Notes: a model not told the origin generated them from the sequence alone. A stretch of DNA of 64,000 nt from Marinimicrobium sp050113635 (GCF_050113635.1 NZ_JBNJLT010000002.1:186001-250000), one strand, 5' to 3'; numbered from the stretch's first letter, positions 16,911 through 25,671 are shown. Translations and numbers: made by a program.

Positions 16911-18800
16911 ATGGATTTTTTTGAGCAGCAGGAGTTGGCCCGGCGTAACACGCGCCGGCTGGTGCTGTTGCTGACCCTGGCGGTCACTGCCATCATCGCC
17001 ACCACCATTCTGGTATTTGCGGTAGCGACCGCCGGGTTCAAGCCTTTCCTGCTGGAAAGCGGGCAGAGTTTTTGGGTGGCACTGTACTACTATCACGGCT
17101 GGCAGCCATTTGCGCTGATCGCGGTATTTATCGTGCTGATGGTGTTAACGGGAGCCGCCGTGAAATGGTTGCAGCTGCGCTCCGGCGGCCAGGCGGTCGC
17201 CGAAGCGCTGGGCGGGCAGCGTATACCCGGTAACACCAGTCTGCCCGAGCAGCGGCGCCTGTTGAATATTGTGGAAGAAATGGCGATTGCCTCCGGTACG
17301 CCAGTGCCGCCAGTCTACCTAATGGACGAACCGGGTATTAACGCCTTTGCTGCCGGCCACGGAACACATGACGCTGTCATCGGGATTACGAAAGGAGCTC
17401 TCCACACGTTAAATCGCGAAGAATTACAGGGAGTGATCGCCCACGAATTCAGCCACATCCTGAACGGCGATATGCGTCTCAACCTTCGGCTGGTGGCTAT
17501 TCTTAACGGCATACTGCTGATCGGCCTGCTCGGAGAGCTGTTATTGCGTTCCGGGAGCCTGCCTCGCTCCCGAAAAAACGCTCAAGGGGGGCAATTGGCA
17601 TTGGCGGGCCTCGGGCTGATCCTGCTCGGTGCCGTGGGGACGTTTTTCGGGCGCTGGATCAAGGCCGCAGTCAGTCGGCAGCGAGAATTCCTGGCCGACG
17701 CATCGGCCGTGCAGTACACCCGCAACCCGGAGGGTATCAGCGGCGCGTTGCTGAAAATTGGCGGCCACACAAACGGGTCTCGCCTGCAGGCTGCCGACGC
17801 ATCTGAGTTTAGCCACATGTATTTTGGAGAAGGCGTCCGTGTGCGATTCCACCGCCTAATGGCCACTCACCCTCCTCTGGAAGCGCGCATCCGTCGCGTG
17901 TGGCCCCAATGGGACGGTCGCTTCCCCACCCCTTCCAAAAACGCCGAAACTCAATCTCCAACGGCAGAAACACCATCGTCATCCGAGCATCGCGGTGACA
18001 GCCAGCGGGAACGCATCCAGGCTGTGTTAAGCGGCGTTATAAGCGCGGAGAGTCTCCACCAGGCCCGCGAGTTGCTCGACCAAATTCCCACTGCATTGCG
18101 GGAAGCCGCACAGGAACCCTTTTCCGCGCGAGGCGTTCTCGCGGGTTTATTGTTGAGCCGCACTCCTTCGGATCGCGAAATGCAATGGCACATCCTGCAG
18201 CAACAATGGGACGCCCCCACGCTTGCCCAGTTGACCCCGGTTATCGAGCTGGCCGAACAAACCCAGCCCAGCCACCGCCTGCCATTGATTGAATTGTCCC
18301 TGCCCTCGCTGACGGCGTTATCCGAGCCCCAAAAAAAGGACTATCTGACACTACTGGATCAACTGGCCCGTGCCGATCAGCGCATTGTCTTAAGTGAGTG
18401 GATTGTCTGCCGCCTGGCCCAGACGCACTTGAATCCAAAACCGGTCGTTACGCAGCGGCTGCAATTGAAGTTTTGCCGGGACGAAGCGCGCACCCTGCTC
18501 TCGGTCGCCGCGCTGATCAGTGGTGCCAGAGCGACTTCAGCCTATGAAGCCGGCGCACAGGCACTCGAAGAAACACGCCCGATGCTGTCCCGACACGAGC
18601 TATCGTTCGATCAACTCGACCAGGCCGTGGAGCGCCTGCGACACCTGCAGCCACTGAGCAAGCCCAAACTGCTCAAAGCGCTGCACCAATGCCTGGTCGC
18701 CGACAAACTCATCACCACATCGGAAACGGAGCTGTACCGGACGCTGGCCGATGCTCTGGACTGCCCTGTGCCACCGCTAAACGTTCCAGACACCCGGTAA
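16911..18800 (+). CDS. M48-family membrane zinc metallopeptidase with long C-terminal extension
   Basis: Predicted inner-membrane protease related to HtpX. Two N-terminal transmembrane segments (~17-42, ~66-84) precede the peptidase domain; the zinc site HEFSH is at 178-182 and the third ligand is expected in REFLADASA (~263). Two further hydrophobic segments lie between (~194-212, ~224-246). Residues ~345-629 are an extra, mostly helical region. Its end (ADKLITTSETELYRTLADALDCPVPP) resembles the TerB-like fold, by eye only. HtpX proteins are about 290 residues, so this is the long form found paired with LemA. Confidence 0.9.
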   Translation: MDFFEQQELARRNTRRLVLLLTLAVTAIIATTILVFAVATAGFKPFLLESGQSFWVALYYYHGWQPFALIAVFIVLMVLTGAAVKWLQLRSGGQAVAEALGGQRIPGNTSLPEQRRLLNIVEEMAIASGTPVPPVYLMDEPGINAFAAGHGTHDAVIGITKGALHTLNREELQGVIAHEFSHILNGDMRLNLRLVAILNGILLIGLLGELLLRSGSLPRSRKNAQGGQLALAGLGLILLGAVGTFFGRWIKAAVSRQREFLADASAVQYTRNPEGISGALLKIGGHTNGSRLQAADASEFSHMYFGEGVRVRFHRLMATHPPLEARIRRVWPQWDGRFPTPSKNAETQSPTAETPSSSEHRGDSQRERIQAVLSGVISAESLHQARELLDQIPTALREAAQEPFSARGVLAGLLLSRTPSDREMQWHILQQQWDAPTLAQLTPVIELAEQTQPSHRLPLIELSLPSLTALSEPQKKDYLTLLDQLARADQRIVLSEWIVCRLAQTHLNPKPVVTQRLQLKFCRDEARTLLSVAALISGARATSAYEAGAQALEETRPMLSRHELSFDQLDQAVERLRHLQPLSKPKLLKALHQCLVADKLITTSETELYRTLADALDCPVPPLNVPDTR

Positions 18801-18911
18801 TTCGCTTCCAACGACCCAATAACCTAACAGCCACGCCATAAAGCCGGTTAAATCCTGGCCGCCCAACAGTTATAATGGACCTTTCGCCCACCAACCATTG
18901 AGGTAGCAACC

Positions 18912-20189
18912 TTGCAACTGGATCAAGCGACACAAGAACAATTGCGACAGTGGGAATCCGAACTGGCCGAGCAATATCAGGCCATTGTCGACCAGAAGCT
19001 CAGCCTGGACCTGACTCGCGGCAAGCCCTCCCCCGAACAACTGAGTCTTTCGGATGCGTTGGACGGTATCCTGAACGGCCACTACAAAGCCGAAGACGGC
19101 ACAGATACCCGCAACTATGGCGGCCTGGACGGGCTCCCTGAAGCCAAACAGCTGGGTGCCGACCTGATGGGAGTCAACCCGGCCAATGTCCTGGTGGGCG
19201 GCAACAGCAGCCTGACGCTGATGTTCCAGATGATGTTAACCGCTCACCAGTTCGGCTTGAGCGGCCCCGAGAGTGCCTGGAAAAACGAAGGCCAGGTGAA
19301 GTTCCTGTGCCCCGTTCCCGGCTATGATCGCCACCACACAGTGTGCGAGCAGCTCGGTATCGACATGATCCCCGTTCCGATGACCGACACTGGCCCGGAC
19401 ATGGATAAAGTCGAGGCGCTCGTCAAAGACGACCCGCGCATTAAAGGCATGTGGTGCGTCCCCAAGTACTCCAACCCTACCGGCGTTGTCTACAGCGACG
19501 ATACGGTTGAGCGCATCGCCGCGCTCGGGAAAGTGGCCGGGTCAAACTTCCGGGTATTCTGGGACAACGCCTATGCGGTGCACGATCTGGTCGATAATCC
19601 GCCGGAGCTGGCGTGCGTCATGAAAGCCTGCCAGCAAAATGGCACCGAGGACTCGGTTATCCAGTTCGCCTCCACCTCCAAGATCACTCACGCTGGAGCG
19701 GGGGTAGCGTTTGTAAACGCCAGCGAAGCCAACCTCAAGGGCTTCAAGCAGTTCCTGGGCAGCTGCACCATCGGACCGGACAAAGTCAATCAAATTCGCC
19801 ACAGCCGTTTCCTGCCAGATCGTGCGGCATTGATGAAGCATATGCAGGGGCACGCCGAACTGCTGAAACCGCGATTCGCGGCGGTACTGGAAGCCCTCAA
19901 TGGGGCATTCAGCGGCACCGATCTCGGGCAGTGGCAGGAACCGAAAGGCGGCTATTTCGTGTCGTTCGATACCCGTCCCGGCTGTGCAAAAGACACGGTT
20001 CGCCTGGCCGCGGAAGCCGGTGTAAAGCTCACTCCAGCGGGAGCTACTTTTCCCTACGGCGAAGACCCTCGGGATTGCAACATCCGCATCGCTCCCTCCG
20101 TACCCAGTGTGGAAGAAGTGAAGGGCGCCATGAAGGTGTTTGTGGTGTGCGTGAAGCTTGCCTCAGTGCGCGCACAACTGGGCGTATGA
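18912..20189 (+). CDS. PLP-dependent class I/II aminotransferase (MocR-type/aspartate aminotransferase-like)
   Basis: Cytoplasmic aminotransferase of 425 residues. The N-terminal LSLDLTRGKPSPEQLSLSD and NYGGLDGLPEAKQLGADLMGV, the PKYSNPTGVVYSD loop, FWDNAYAVHDL (Asp that binds the pyridine nitrogen) and STSKITHAGAGVAF (Schiff-base Lys) identify the subgroup that includes corynebacterial-type aspartate aminotransferases. The substrate is not settled by sequence. Translation starts at TTG 18912, seven bases after GAGGTAGC; no ATG fits the family N-terminus. It stands alone, ending at a strong terminator shared with exbD. Confidence 0.88.
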   Translation: MQLDQATQEQLRQWESELAEQYQAIVDQKLSLDLTRGKPSPEQLSLSDALDGILNGHYKAEDGTDTRNYGGLDGLPEAKQLGADLMGVNPANVLVGGNSSLTLMFQMMLTAHQFGLSGPESAWKNEGQVKFLCPVPGYDRHHTVCEQLGIDMIPVPMTDTGPDMDKVEALVKDDPRIKGMWCVPKYSNPTGVVYSDDTVERIAALGKVAGSNFRVFWDNAYAVHDLVDNPPELACVMKACQQNGTEDSVIQFASTSKITHAGAGVAFVNASEANLKGFKQFLGSCTIGPDKVNQIRHSRFLPDRAALMKHMQGHAELLKPRFAAVLEALNGAFSGTDLGQWQEPKGGYFVSFDTRPGCAKDTVRLAAEAGVKLTPAGATFPYGEDPRDCNIRIAPSVPSVEEVKGAMKVFVVCVKLASVRAQLGV

Positions 20190-20255
20190 CAACACAGCGC
20201 TAACGGACGAGCAGCCATGGATGGCTGGAAAGAGGCAAAATGACAAACGGACCTG

Positions 20256-20295
20256 CATAAAAAAACCACCGGTTTTCACCGGTGGTTTTTTTATG
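20256..20295. terminator. Bidirectional intrinsic terminator between aminotransferase and exbD
   Basis: An 18-bp perfect inverted repeat (arms 20256-20273 and 20278-20295, loop TTTC) has A-run and T-run flanks. It can therefore end transcription of the aminotransferase on the plus strand and of exbD on the minus strand. Confidence 0.92.
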
Positions 20296-20312
20296 CCGCA
20301 GCGCAACCGGCT

Positions 20313-20738
20313 CTAACGAGCCCGTGTTTCCTCAGGCATTGGCACCAATACCACACCGGGTGCGTTAGCCGCCCTTGCAGCATCTGCCACTGACACGTAT
20401 ACAGAAGCGTCTGACCGGTCATGAGCGCGGATAATCACTGTGGCTTCCGGCAGCTCCGCCCGCATCCGCTCGATATTGGAGCGGATCGCCCGGGCGTCCA
20501 CCCGGCGGTTTTCAATCCACACCTGATTGTCCTGGCGAATGTCCACCACGATATTGGGGTCGGCATTCTCTGGTGGCGGCTGATCATTCTCCTCAGGCAC
20601 ATTCGTGTTGAGGCCGACTTCTTTGACGAACGACGCCGTCACAATGAAGAAGATCAGCATGATGAACACCACGTCCAGCATGGGGGTCAAATCGATATCG
20701 TTACTATCTTCACCGCTACGGCTCTTCTTTCTTCTCAC
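20313..20738 (-). CDS. exbD: ExbD/TolR family proton-channel subunit (orphan)
   Basis: Inner-membrane component of proton-driven energising complexes for TonB-type transport. The 141-residue protein has a short basic N-terminus, one transmembrane helix with the essential Asp context DLTPMLDVVFIMLIFFIVTASF (split across the membrane entry), then a periplasmic domain ending AADAARAANAPGVVLVPMP-like. No exbB or tonB lies next to it, and the nearest TonB-like gene is 5 kb away. It is 170 bases downstream of dinB on the same strand, so it probably has its own promoter. Confidence 0.9.
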   Translation of the reverse strand: MRRKKSRSGEDSNDIDLTPMLDVVFIMLIFFIVTASFVKEVGLNTNVPEENDQPPPENADPNIVVDIRQDNQVWIENRRVDARAIRSNIERMRAELPEATVIIRAHDRSDASVYVSVADAARAANAPGVVLVPMPEETRAR

Positions 20739-20908
20739 CGCACTTACTCCCGTTGTTATCTGACATCACCGGGCTATCTGGGACAGATGCCCGGAAAACA
20801 GACCCGAATACTAACAGCTTTTATGACCAAATGACCAATGCTTTCTCGCCAAAACAATGATTACTGCGCCATTTTGGGTGATTATGCCCACTCCAACGGC
20901 GCCCCTTC

Positions 20909-21967
20909 TTACTCGAATAGATCCAGCTGAAAAAAAGCCTGATCTTCTCGCAAATCCACAAATCGAACGCCCAGGCCCAACAATCGGACCGGTCGATTGC
21001 CCCGGGCAAACGCTTCTTCACAAAGCCCCCGATAAACGGCGGCATTGATCGACGTTCCGGCCCGCTCCAGAGTCGTGGCCGTAAAGTCATCGAACTTGAG
21101 CTTCACAAACGTCTTTACCACGCGGTAATCTCCATCCACCCGCCTCAGCCGCAACCCCAGGGACTGTAGTAAACCCGGAATCTGGCCCAGGCAGTGCGGT
21201 AAGTCCGGCAAATCCTGGGCAAAAGTGTGCTCCACGCTCAATGATTTTCGTCGACGGCTGACCGTCACTTCCCGCTCATCCCGCCCGTGGCTCAAGTGGT
21301 GCAAGCGCGCTCCAAACGCCCCGAAGCGTTCACTGAGCGCGAAAACATCAAACGCCCTCAGATCTCCGCAGGTTTTTACCCCCAGCTCGGCCAGGCGCTG
21401 GGCCGTGGCACGGCCCACACCGGGCACACGGGTGACCGGCAAGGTGCGCACGAAATCGGCTACTTGATCCGGGGTCACCACGAAAAGCCCATCGGGTTTC
21501 CGCCAGTCACTGGCCACCTTGGCCAGAAACTTATTCGGTGCCACTCCGGCGGACACGGTAATGCCCAGTGTCTCCCGGATGCGCTCCCGAATGGCCTCGG
21601 CCATGCGCGTAGCGCTGCCCTGACAGTGATCGCTATCGGTCACATCCAGATAGGCCTCATCCAGAGACAAAGGTTCCACCCGATCAGAGAAATCATAAAA
21701 CACATGCCGCATCGTCAAAGACGCCTCGCGATAAGCCTCCATACGGTGGGGAACAATCAACAGATCCGGACAAAGGCGTTTCGCGTAGGCCGATGCCATC
21801 GCCGAACGCACGCCATAGCGACGCGCTTCGTAATTACAAGTGGAAATAACACCACGTCTGTCAGCCCCACCACCCACGGCCATGGGCCGATGACGTAAAG
21901 ACGGATCATCGCGCATTTCAATCGCGGCAAAAAAACAGTCAGCGTCGCAATGAATAATCTTTCGCAC
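20909..21967 (-). CDS. dinB: DNA polymerase IV
   Basis: Y-family, error-prone translesion polymerase. Starting at GTG 21967 gives RKIIHCDADCFFAAIEMRD, collinear with the E. coli DinB N-terminus. D8 and D103/E104 (SLDEAYLDV) form the metal site. VSAGVAPNKFLAKVASDWRKP and the helix-hairpin-helix VTRVPGVGRATAQRL follow. The C-terminus ends QLDLFE, a good beta-clamp-binding motif. A GGGGAG site precedes the GTG. The frame runs 26 codons further upstream, but that would place the start upstream of the SOS box and promoter. Regulated by LexA if the box is functional. Confidence 0.95.
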   Translation of the reverse strand: MRKIIHCDADCFFAAIEMRDDPSLRHRPMAVGGGADRRGVISTCNYEARRYGVRSAMASAYAKRLCPDLLIVPHRMEAYREASLTMRHVFYDFSDRVEPLSLDEAYLDVTDSDHCQGSATRMAEAIRERIRETLGITVSAGVAPNKFLAKVASDWRKPDGLFVVTPDQVADFVRTLPVTRVPGVGRATAQRLAELGVKTCGDLRAFDVFALSERFGAFGARLHHLSHGRDEREVTVSRRRKSLSVEHTFAQDLPDLPHCLGQIPGLLQSLGLRLRRVDGDYRVVKTFVKLKFDDFTATTLERAGTSINAAVYRGLCEEAFARGNRPVRLLGLGVRFVDLREDQAFFQLDLFE

Positions 21968-21990
21968 CGGGCACTCCCCACATTCTTTAC

Positions 21991-22006
21991 CTGTAATTAT
22001 ATACAG
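21991..22006 (-). promoter_or_regulatory. LexA (SOS) box over the dinB promoter
   Basis: CTGTAATTATATACAG matches the gammaproteobacterial CTGT-N8-ACAG operator exactly at both outer half-sites with an all-A/T centre. On the minus strand it contains TATAAT (22001-21996), a perfect -10, so LexA binding would block dinB transcription. It ends 24 bases before the dinB GTG. Confidence 0.9.
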
Positions 22007-22261
22007 AAAAAGGAGTCTGTTCGATGTGTGACTGACCATTGGCACTGGCTTCGAAAATAATCGAGGTGGCCTGGAGGCTATGCTTCAAACGCAAAAAAAA
22101 GAGCAAATCGTTTGTTTTTTATAAAAAAAGTGCTGTTTTTGGGGAAATTCGCAATAAAAAACTTGAATTTTTATCACAAAGTTTTAATTTACTACCTGTT
22201 TGTATTTCACTTTTCCACTCATTGTATTTTTTCTCTTCCAAAAAGATAAAGGAAGCACACC
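22007..22261. other. AT-rich intergenic region with possible promoter of the H1-like gene
   Basis: This is the most A/T-rich stretch of its neighbourhood, with several A and T runs. TTGAAT (22163-22168) and TAATTT (22185-22190), 16 bases apart, could be a sigma70 promoter for the downstream gene. The upstream A-tracts may act as UP-element or bent DNA. No reading frame is supported. Confidence 0.45.
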
Positions 22262-23062
22262 ATGGCTGCACGCAAAACCAAATCCGTTGACGCGGTCGCG
22301 CAACTGGAAAAAGACTTGGACACCCTGAAGGCGCAACTGAAGAAAGCCCGCACCCAACAGGAAGCCGACGCTCAAAAAACGGTAACGGCTCTGAATAAAG
22401 AAGCCACCAAAGCTGCCACCAAAGTGAAGTCCTCCCGGACCAAGCTGGCCGCCGCCCGCAAAAAGAAAACCGCCGCTGCAGCCCGTCAAGCCGAAGCCGC
22501 CAAAGCCGCACTGGCTTCTGCTCAAACCGTCCACAACAAAGTAAAAGCGGAACTGGCTACCGCCAAGCAGCTGCTGGCGGAAATCAAAGCCTCCAACAAA
22601 CTGGCTGACGAGCATGACAAGGCCATCGCCAAAGCCGAAGCTTCCATGGCGAAAGTTCAGAAAGCCGCCGCTCGCAAAGAAGCCGCCAAAGCCAAGGCCG
22701 CCGCTAAGAAAGCCGCTGCCAAAGCGAAGGTAAAAGCCAGGAAAGAAGCCGCGCGCGCCAAAGCCGCTGCCAAGAAGGCCGCCGCCCGTCAAAAAGCTGC
22801 GGCTAAGAAAGCCGCCGCTAAAGCCAAGGCCAAAACGAAAAAGGCGGCCGCTAAAGCTAAATCCAGCAGCAAGAAAACCGCCACCAAAAAAGCCTCTACT
22901 CGCAAAACTGCCGCGAAGAAGCCGACGGCCAAAAAAGCCACTGCCAAAAAGAGCACCGCTAAAAAAGCAGTCGCCAAGAAGCGTACGGCCAAGAAGTCAG
23001 CCGCTAAAAAGGCACCTGCCCGTCGCGGTCGCCCACGTAAGAAAGCTGCTACCACCGCGTAA
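22262..23062 (+). CDS. Lys/Ala-rich histone H1-like (AlgP-type) protein
   Basis: Basic nucleoid-type protein of 266 residues. Residues ~1-125 form a Lys/Ala/Gln-rich, probably coiled-coil region (VAQLEKDLDTLKAQLKKAR). Residues ~130-255 are an array of irregular KKAAAKAK / TAKK units like the C-terminal tail of eukaryotic H1 and of Pseudomonas AlgP. The extreme C-terminus RRGRPRKKAA contains an AT-hook core (GRPRK). Likely binds DNA non-specifically; a specific regulatory role is unproved. The ATG follows AAGGAAGC. Repeat number is expected to vary among strains. Confidence 0.88.
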   Translation: MAARKTKSVDAVAQLEKDLDTLKAQLKKARTQQEADAQKTVTALNKEATKAATKVKSSRTKLAAARKKKTAAAARQAEAAKAALASAQTVHNKVKAELATAKQLLAEIKASNKLADEHDKAIAKAEASMAKVQKAAARKEAAKAKAAAKKAAAKAKVKARKEAARAKAAAKKAAARQKAAAKKAAAKAKAKTKKAAAKAKSSSKKTATKKASTRKTAAKKPTAKKATAKKSTAKKAVAKKRTAKKSAAKKAPARRGRPRKKAATTA

Positions 23063-23080
23063 GTCTGCGCTGGCAGTGTC

Positions 23081-23108
23081 AAAAAAGGGTCCTTCGGGGC
23101 CCTTTTTT
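23081..23108 (+). terminator. Intrinsic terminator of the H1-like gene
   Basis: Twelve-base-pair stem (23081-23092 with 23097-23108, one G-T pair) capped by a TTCG tetraloop and ending in six Ts. Symmetric A/T flanks would let it also serve the convergent minus-strand gene. Confidence 0.92.
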
Positions 23109-23916
23109 ATTGGGCTTTCCGTTTATTAGCACCCGCGGTTTGATCCCGCGCACCAATATCCAACGTCACGCCATCTTCGGATTTCATGCAAACCGCCCGG
23201 TAAAATAACGGCTCGCCCTGATAGTTCTCAGCGTTAAAATCCACGGTGTAGGACAACGGCGGATGATAATCCAATGAGGGGGTTTCTAGCACGGCGGGCT
23301 CCGGGCGAGCGCTGTTCAGCCACTCCAGCGCCTGCATGTTGCCCACTCGCTCTCGCAGCGCCACCACACACTGCTCCCACAACCGCTCGCGGCGCTCATT
23401 TTCCACTTCCCACCATTCGATCCATTCGCGACGCTCCTTTTCAGAGGCCCACACCTGCGCCTGCAGCGCATCCCTTTGCGCCAATCTGGCTTGCCGCTCA
23501 CGCTCTTCGGCATCGATTTCGGCCTGCTCTTTTTCTAATTGATCAAACGACACCAGCCCTTCGGGTCGGGTTTCGTCCACTTTTTGCAAAGTCGGGCCAT
23601 CCACTACCAGACTGAACGTTCGTCCGGCTTCATCGCGGCAGACAAACCTGAAAACCGGGTGTTCAAGACGGGTTTGATCCAGGAGAGAGGTGCCCTCCAG
23701 CAATTCATCGCACGCTGACCAGGCTTCCACTTCTCGTGCTGCATCATAAAGGCGGGGTAAATGGCGTAGATAAGACGAGGGCAACCAGAGCTTGTCCAAC
23801 AATGCATCATCCACGCCCAACACATCGGCCGGCGTAGCTGCGAACAGCCACACCAGGAGTATAATAAGGCGAGGGGGATTACGCTTTAGGCAGCTGTTCC
23901 TGGGCAATCTGGGCAT
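23107..23916 (-). CDS. Exported protein of unknown function with Glu/Arg-rich coiled coil
   Basis: Not recognised. From ATG 23916 the product (269 residues) has a basic N-terminus and a hydrophobic stretch (LIILLVWLFAATPADVLG) that reads as a signal peptide. Residues ~115-195 are rich in E, R, Q and W (EKEQAEIDAEERERQARLAQ region) and probably form a long helix. The C-terminal part (YHPPLSYTVDFNAENYQGEPLFYRAVC) looks like a small beta domain. The start lies 38 bases inside the pilZ-domain gene; ATG 23922 is an alternative. Co-transcription with the PilZ gene is likely. Confidence 0.7.
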   Translation of the reverse strand: MPRLPRNSCLKRNPPRLIILLVWLFAATPADVLGVDDALLDKLWLPSSYLRHLPRLYDAAREVEAWSACDELLEGTSLLDQTRLEHPVFRFVCRDEAGRTFSLVVDGPTLQKVDETRPEGLVSFDQLEKEQAEIDAEERERQARLAQRDALQAQVWASEKERREWIEWWEVENERRERLWEQCVVALRERVGNMQALEWLNSARPEPAVLETPSLDYHPPLSYTVDFNAENYQGEPLFYRAVCMKSEDGVTLDIGARDQTAGANKRKAQ

Positions 23917-24556
23917 AGACATACGCCGCCAGCAACAGCCGGCTGTCCTCATCGTTTTCAGTGAATTCCACCCCGTAGACCACGGGCATTTTCTGCTTGA
24001 CCTCCTGAGTGCTGCGCTCCACTCGTGATCGAATCACCGCCGTCAGGGACAATGACCGGTAGATTTCCGCCACCTCGACCTGACCGGTAAGCGTCAGCTG
24101 GTCTCCATTGCCTCCCGCCACCTGATCAAACTCCAGGCGAGCGCCCGACAAACTGATATCGGTGATGCGAGCCTCCAATACTTCATTGCTCAGGCTGCTG
24201 CGATTGACCACTTGAACCGGAAGCTCAACCTCAACCCGGGTGGACTGACGGATACCTTTGAAGCCGACCTCACTGGGGTAAGTGAGATGCAGCAGCGGAT
24301 AAGGCTCAGTGGTTTGGGCTTCCACCTGACAGGAGAATACGGCGGCTCCATTCGAGACCACCATACGCGCTACCACTTGCTGTCCAGGCCGCAGCCGCAG
24401 GAAACGCCCATTGATTCGAGGGATGGTCAGCATAAGCGCACGCCCCGGAATAGCGCCGAGAAACCGGCAGGGGTAGCGCTCAGACATTCCGGAACTCGTC
24501 TGCACCTCTAGCTGTAGAGCGTAGCCCGGATGAAGTTTCAGATCATCAAACGTCAT
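23879..24556 (-). CDS. PilZ-domain c-di-GMP receptor with N-terminal YcgR-like domain
   Basis: Probable cyclic-di-GMP effector of 225 residues. The C-terminal PilZ domain shows both ligand motifs: RQSTR (RxxxR) at ~100-104 and DISLSGARLEF ((D/N)xSxxG) at ~138-148. Residues 1-95 form a beta-rich domain like the N-terminal part of YcgR flagellar-brake proteins (LQLEVQTSSGMSERYPCRFLGAIPGRALMLTIP). No flagellar genes are visible; type IV pilus genes lie 20 kb away. The target process is unknown. Confidence 0.88.
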   Translation of the reverse strand: MTFDDLKLHPGYALQLEVQTSSGMSERYPCRFLGAIPGRALMLTIPRINGRFLRLRPGQQVVARMVVSNGAAVFSCQVEAQTTEPYPLLHLTYPSEVGFKGIRQSTRVEVELPVQVVNRSSLSNEVLEARITDISLSGARLEFDQVAGGNGDQLTLTGQVEVAEIYRSLSLTAVIRSRVERSTQEVKQKMPVVYGVEFTENDEDSRLLLAAYVYAQIAQEQLPKA

Positions 24557-24692
24557 AAATTCACAAGGTAGCTGGTATCAGTCTGTACCGTTGGGAAACG
24601 GCTTCTTTGGCCTCATGATAGCAAATTCACTGGCGCTATCATCGATTCATCGACTCTGAGTCTCCACGGGCTGAGACTCCACCGACCAATAC

Positions 24693-25328
24693 TCAACCAC
24701 CAAATTCGCCGTTCCATTCGAGCAGGAGGCGTGCCAGAGCCTCCGCCTGGGCGTGTAACGCCAGCAGCTCCTCCTCTGTGTCTCTAGGGCCGTTGAACAA
24801 CTTGATTTGCCGGTGCCGGTTGGCAAAGCTGTGCAGCGGGTTCTGAGCCCGGTACACCTCCAGTTTCCAGCGGAGGCTGTGGACCGTGTTGCGATAGTAG
24901 GTCAGTTTACTGGCAAGGGTCACTGGATAATGATCAAACAGGTCCGCAAAGTGCGAAAAGTCTGCGCTAAGAACCACGGCTTGCCGACCATTCTCCGGGG
25001 CGATTAACGTGGCGGTTCGCTCTCGCCCCGTTAACATCGCCAACTCACCAAACACCTCACCCGGGGTGATACGATTGATCGGCTGCCCACGTGCAGCGGC
25101 GTTGGCATAGACTTCCAACTCCCCGCGCAACAGAAAATACAACTGCTGGTCTCGCTCGCCCCGCATCAATACCACTTCACCTGGAGAGTAGGACAACACA
25201 CGCGCTTCACTCAGCAACCACTCGAACTGAGCGATATCCTGCTGCTGAACCTGTTTGTAAAACGGTATCGTCAACAACCAGCGCTCGATACTCTCTCGAG
25301 GCAGCCTGGACAGCGGTTTGGTTTCCAT
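24693..25328 (-). CDS. Cyclic nucleotide-binding domain protein without HTH
   Basis: The 211-residue product has one cNMP-binding jelly-roll domain (~28-140): FSPGEVV-like SYSPGEVVLMRGERDQQLYFLLRGELEVY, then PGEVFGELAMLTGRERTATL, where the phosphate-binding cassette GELAMLTGRERTAT is well conserved. After it come helices (ASKLTYYRNTVHSLRWKLEVYR) but no helix-turn-helix, so it is not a CRP-type transcription factor. It may be a stand-alone sensor interacting with a partner protein. It lies 136 bases upstream of the PilZ gene on the same strand. Confidence 0.85.
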   Translation of the reverse strand: METKPLSRLPRESIERWLLTIPFYKQVQQQDIAQFEWLLSEARVLSYSPGEVVLMRGERDQQLYFLLRGELEVYANAAARGQPINRITPGEVFGELAMLTGRERTATLIAPENGRQAVVLSADFSHFADLFDHYPVTLASKLTYYRNTVHSLRWKLEVYRAQNPLHSFANRHRQIKLFNGPRDTEEELLALHAQAEALARLLLEWNGEFGG

Positions 25329-25671
25329 AAGGGACCATTTCAGCTTTTATTATCGGGTTCACCGCCGCCCTGGCCCGAGCTCGCGGCAAATTCCCTTGAA
25401 TCATAGCGCTGCCCCGCGGACTGTGACAACCGCTACGCCATCAAGTTGAGACCTGCGCCCTTAATTAACACTTTCCACAAAGACTATATCGCCCGTAGGC
25501 ACCGTCGATCCGACAGTCGATCCGACAAAGGTACATTACCAGGCTAATTATTGTATGATTGACCGTCAGGGTACGGGCCGTGGCCCCAGTGCAGTACGCT
25601 GGGTACCGCCACCGCGATAGTGACAACAACCGCCCGACTGAAAAATAATGATGCTGAAGTGGGATTAGCTT
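25329..25671. other. Intergenic region between cNMP-domain gene and TonB fusion gene
   Basis: No gene is supported in this 343-base divergent region. It contains an exact tandem duplication of GTCGATCCGACA at 25504-25515 and 25516-25527. ATTGTATGATTGACCG (~25551-25566) contains promoter-like hexamers, but no pair with good spacing was found. Confidence 0.4.
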
